Assembly: GCA_934643865.1 (NCBI GenBank)
Contig: CAKUCX010000023.1
Span: forward strand, 1-45,309
DNA length: 45,309 nt
Reading direction: 5' to 3'
From: an uncultured Kiritimatiellota bacterium
GTDB taxonomy: Bacteria; Verrucomicrobiota; Kiritimatiellia; RFP12; UBA1067
Shown here piece after piece: positions 43,409-45,309 of this stretch. The stretch's first letter is position 1. Each line of letters begins with the position of its first letter. Made by a program: the position numbers and the translations under genes. The notes under the pieces are model-generated. The model ran no database searches. It was not told the DNA's origin and was given only the letters and a program-made list of their open reading frames with translations.

Positions 43409-45283
43409 ATGAAGACACGACTGTGCATGATGCTTGCGGCGGTGGCCGCGCTGGCGTGCGGCGCCTATACGCCGGCGCCGGGGATGAAGACGCCGTGGGG
43501 CGAGAAGGTCACGCCCGAAAATGCGTGGCGGGAGTATCCGCGTCCGCAGATGGTGCGCGACGCCTGGACGAACCTGAACGGCCTCTGGCAATACGCGGTC
43601 ACGAAGGACGCGCCGGTCATCCCCGCGAAGTGGGACGGCGAGATCCTCGTGCCGTTCGTGATCGAAAGCTCGCTTTCGGGCGTGGGGCGTCTGCTTGAAC
43701 CGTCGGAGACGCTGTGGTACCGGCGCAGCTTCAACGCGGCCGCGAAGCCCGGCGAGCGGGTGCTGCTTCACTTCGAGCAGGCGGACTTCCGCGCGCAGGT
43801 CTTCGTGAACCGCGTCGAGGTCGGCGTGCCGCACGAGGGCGGGCAGATGCCGTTCACCTTCGACGTCACGGACTACGTGAAACCGGGTGCGAACGAACTC
43901 GTCGTCGCCGTCTGGGATCCGACGACCGGCTTCATCGGCTCGGTGGGCAAGCAGGTGTTCAAGCCGCATGGTTGCATGTACACGCGCTCCAGCGGCATCG
44001 GCGGCACGGTCTGGCTGGAGACGGTCCCCGAGACGCACCTCGTGGACTACACGGTGACGACGGACATCGAGGCGGGCACCGTGAGCGTCACGCTCGTGGG
44101 CGCGGGGAACCTCACGAAGGCCGAGGGCCGCGTGGAGGTCCGCCGGGGCGGGAAGGCCCTCGCCTCGGGCGCGCTCGCGGCCTGGGGGAAGCCCATCACC
44201 ATCAAGCTTCCGAAGCCGGTCGCGCTCTGGAGCCCCGAGTCGCCGGCCCTCTACGACCTCGCGATCACCTTCCGCGACGGCGCGACGGGCAGCGAGGACG
44301 TCGTGCGCGGCTACTTCGGGATGCGCGCGTTCGAGATGAAGAAGGACGCGAACGGCGTCCTCCGCTTCTACCTCAACAACAAGATGCGCTTCATCGTCGG
44401 CACGCTCGACCAGGGCTGGTGGCCGGACGGCCTCCTCACGCCGCCCTCCGAGGAGGCGATGGCCTTCGACATCCTGCAGCTCAAGAAGATGGGCTTCGAC
44501 ATGATGCGCAAGCACATCAAGGTGGAGCCGCGCCGCTACTACCACCTCTGCGACACGCTCGGCCTCCTCGTCCTCCAGGACATGCCGAGCGGCGGCGGCT
44601 CCGCCGAGGCGCGCTACGGCTTCTACCGCCGCGAGCTGAAGGAGATGGTGGACCACCTGCAGAAGACGCCGTCCATCGTCATGTGGGTCCCCTACAACGA
44701 GGGCTGGGGGCAGCCGGGCGAATTCCTCACGCACGCGACGTTGATGTGGACGCAGCGCTACGACCCGACGCGCCTCGTGGACGGACCCTCGGGCTGGTGC
44801 GACTACGAGGGCGGCGACAGGGGCTGGAAGGCGGAGCTGCGCGGCGGCTCCGCGCACAAGCCGCTCGGCGAGGAGGAGGCCGCGCATGCAATCGACAAGC
44901 ACGACTACGGCGCGCGCCCGCAGATGTTCCCCGTCAACCCGCGCCGGGCGAGCTTCCTCGGCGAGTTCGGCGGCATCGGCTGCCGCGTGGCAGACCACCT
45001 CTGGACGACGAACGCCTGGGGCTACGGCGGCACGGGCAACGACGCCGACCGCGCGGCCGTGCAGGCGAAGTTCGTCGCGCTCATGGAACACGTCGCGGGC
45101 CTCGCGCGGCACGGCCTCGCGGGGAGCGTCTACACGCAGACGACGGACGTCGAGGCGGAGATCAACGGCCTCATCACCTACGACCGCAAGGTCGTCAAGT
45201 TCGACCCCGCCGCGCTCGCCGCCGCCCACGCGAAGGTGCGCGAAGCCGCCGCGCAGGGCGCGCGGGCGGTCGGCAGCCCGTAG
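43409..45283 (+). CDS. Exported GH2-family glycosidase
   Basis: 624 residues with a signal peptide (about 1-18). The N-terminal sugar-binding domain (LNGLWQYAV, LWYRRSF, VFVNRVEVG) and an immunoglobulin-like domain lead to the GH2 barrel. It contains Glu431 (WVPYNEGWGQ, acid/base) and Glu519 (FLGEFGG, nucleophile). Beta-galactosidase, beta-glucuronidase or beta-mannosidase activity are all possible; the sequence by eye does not decide. It is shorter than LacZ-type enzymes because C-terminal accessory domains are missing. GGAAAGGA precedes ATG 43409, directly behind the 8-bp minisatellite. The last 26 bases of the window show nothing further. Confidence 0.9.
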   Translation: MKTRLCMMLAAVAALACGAYTPAPGMKTPWGEKVTPENAWREYPRPQMVRDAWTNLNGLWQYAVTKDAPVIPAKWDGEILVPFVIESSLSGVGRLLEPSETLWYRRSFNAAAKPGERVLLHFEQADFRAQVFVNRVEVGVPHEGGQMPFTFDVTDYVKPGANELVVAVWDPTTGFIGSVGKQVFKPHGCMYTRSSGIGGTVWLETVPETHLVDYTVTTDIEAGTVSVTLVGAGNLTKAEGRVEVRRGGKALASGALAAWGKPITIKLPKPVALWSPESPALYDLAITFRDGATGSEDVVRGYFGMRAFEMKKDANGVLRFYLNNKMRFIVGTLDQGWWPDGLLTPPSEEAMAFDILQLKKMGFDMMRKHIKVEPRRYYHLCDTLGLLVLQDMPSGGGSAEARYGFYRRELKEMVDHLQKTPSIVMWVPYNEGWGQPGEFLTHATLMWTQRYDPTRLVDGPSGWCDYEGGDRGWKAELRGGSAHKPLGEEEAAHAIDKHDYGARPQMFPVNPRRASFLGEFGGIGCRVADHLWTTNAWGYGGTGNDADRAAVQAKFVALMEHVAGLARHGLAGSVYTQTTDVEAEINGLITYDRKVVKFDPAALAAAHAKVREAAAQGARAVGSP

Positions 45284-45309
45284 CGCCGCCGGACGCGCAG
45301 GCCGCTCCG

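Overview
The window is strongly GC-rich DNA with 25 convincing protein genes, all but two of them (9262-10226) on the + strand. It looks like a Kiritimatiellota/Verrucomicrobiota-type (PVC superphylum) bacterium, probably from an animal gut or another polysaccharide-rich anoxic habitat. The main marker is a 51-residue basic protein at 37396-37551 that matches the conserved PVC small basic protein family. Supporting features are large secreted proteins with autotransporter-associated beta-strand and LamG-like stretches, many exported glycosidases, an exosortase, and a Gram-negative beta-barrel with a C-terminal Phe. I saw no tRNA, rRNA, CRISPR array, transposase or prophage gene. No gene-free stretch exceeds 300 bases.

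Layout. 1-8070: an exported GH123/DUF4091-type glycosidase framed by copies of an intergenic repeat, a large secreted beta-strand protein behind a promoter whose spacer is a run of 13 G, and a tandem double esterase. 8071-10226: a sugar-acid dehydratase of the enolase superfamily, then a reverse-strand pair made of a 33-residue ORF and an outer-membrane barrel. 10435-18742: a tight cell-envelope/glucan block with a methyltransferase, an exosortase-EpsI fusion, a WecA-type sugar-phosphate transferase fused to a FlaA1/PglF-like N-terminal half, and a fused two-activity glycogen debranching enzyme. 18876-25866: a large secreted LamG-like protein and an esterase-LamG-glycosidase fusion. 25990-33320: gyrA, an AAA-ATPase-like/PD-(D/E)XK protein, and a periplasmic flavin dehydrogenase complex (Tat-exported small subunit, GMC subunit, eight-heme cytochrome). 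33460-37551: a second AAA-ATPase-like/PD-(D/E)XK gene overlapping a 40-residue ORF and a zincin, then ilvD and the PVC small basic protein. 37661-45283: a DUF3261-like lipoprotein, then a discoidin-like secreted protein, a compact polyprenyl synthase and a glycosidase with overlapping ends, followed by GH5 and GH2 enzymes.

Regulatory architecture is the most unusual aspect. Many genes are preceded by an extended -10 box close to TGCTATACT. In at least five cases this box ends only 6-8 bases before the start codon, which predicts leaderless mRNAs; other genes with the same box have ordinary leaders. Superimposed are variable-length tracts at promoters: a G13 run exactly filling a 17-bp -35/-10 spacer, a 12-bp tandem repeat over a -35 region, and 8-bp TTAAGTGG-type arrays in front of three carbohydrate-metabolism genes. 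Together they suggest repeat-driven variable expression of surface and polysaccharide functions. All functional calls come from reading motifs in the sequence; no database search was run.
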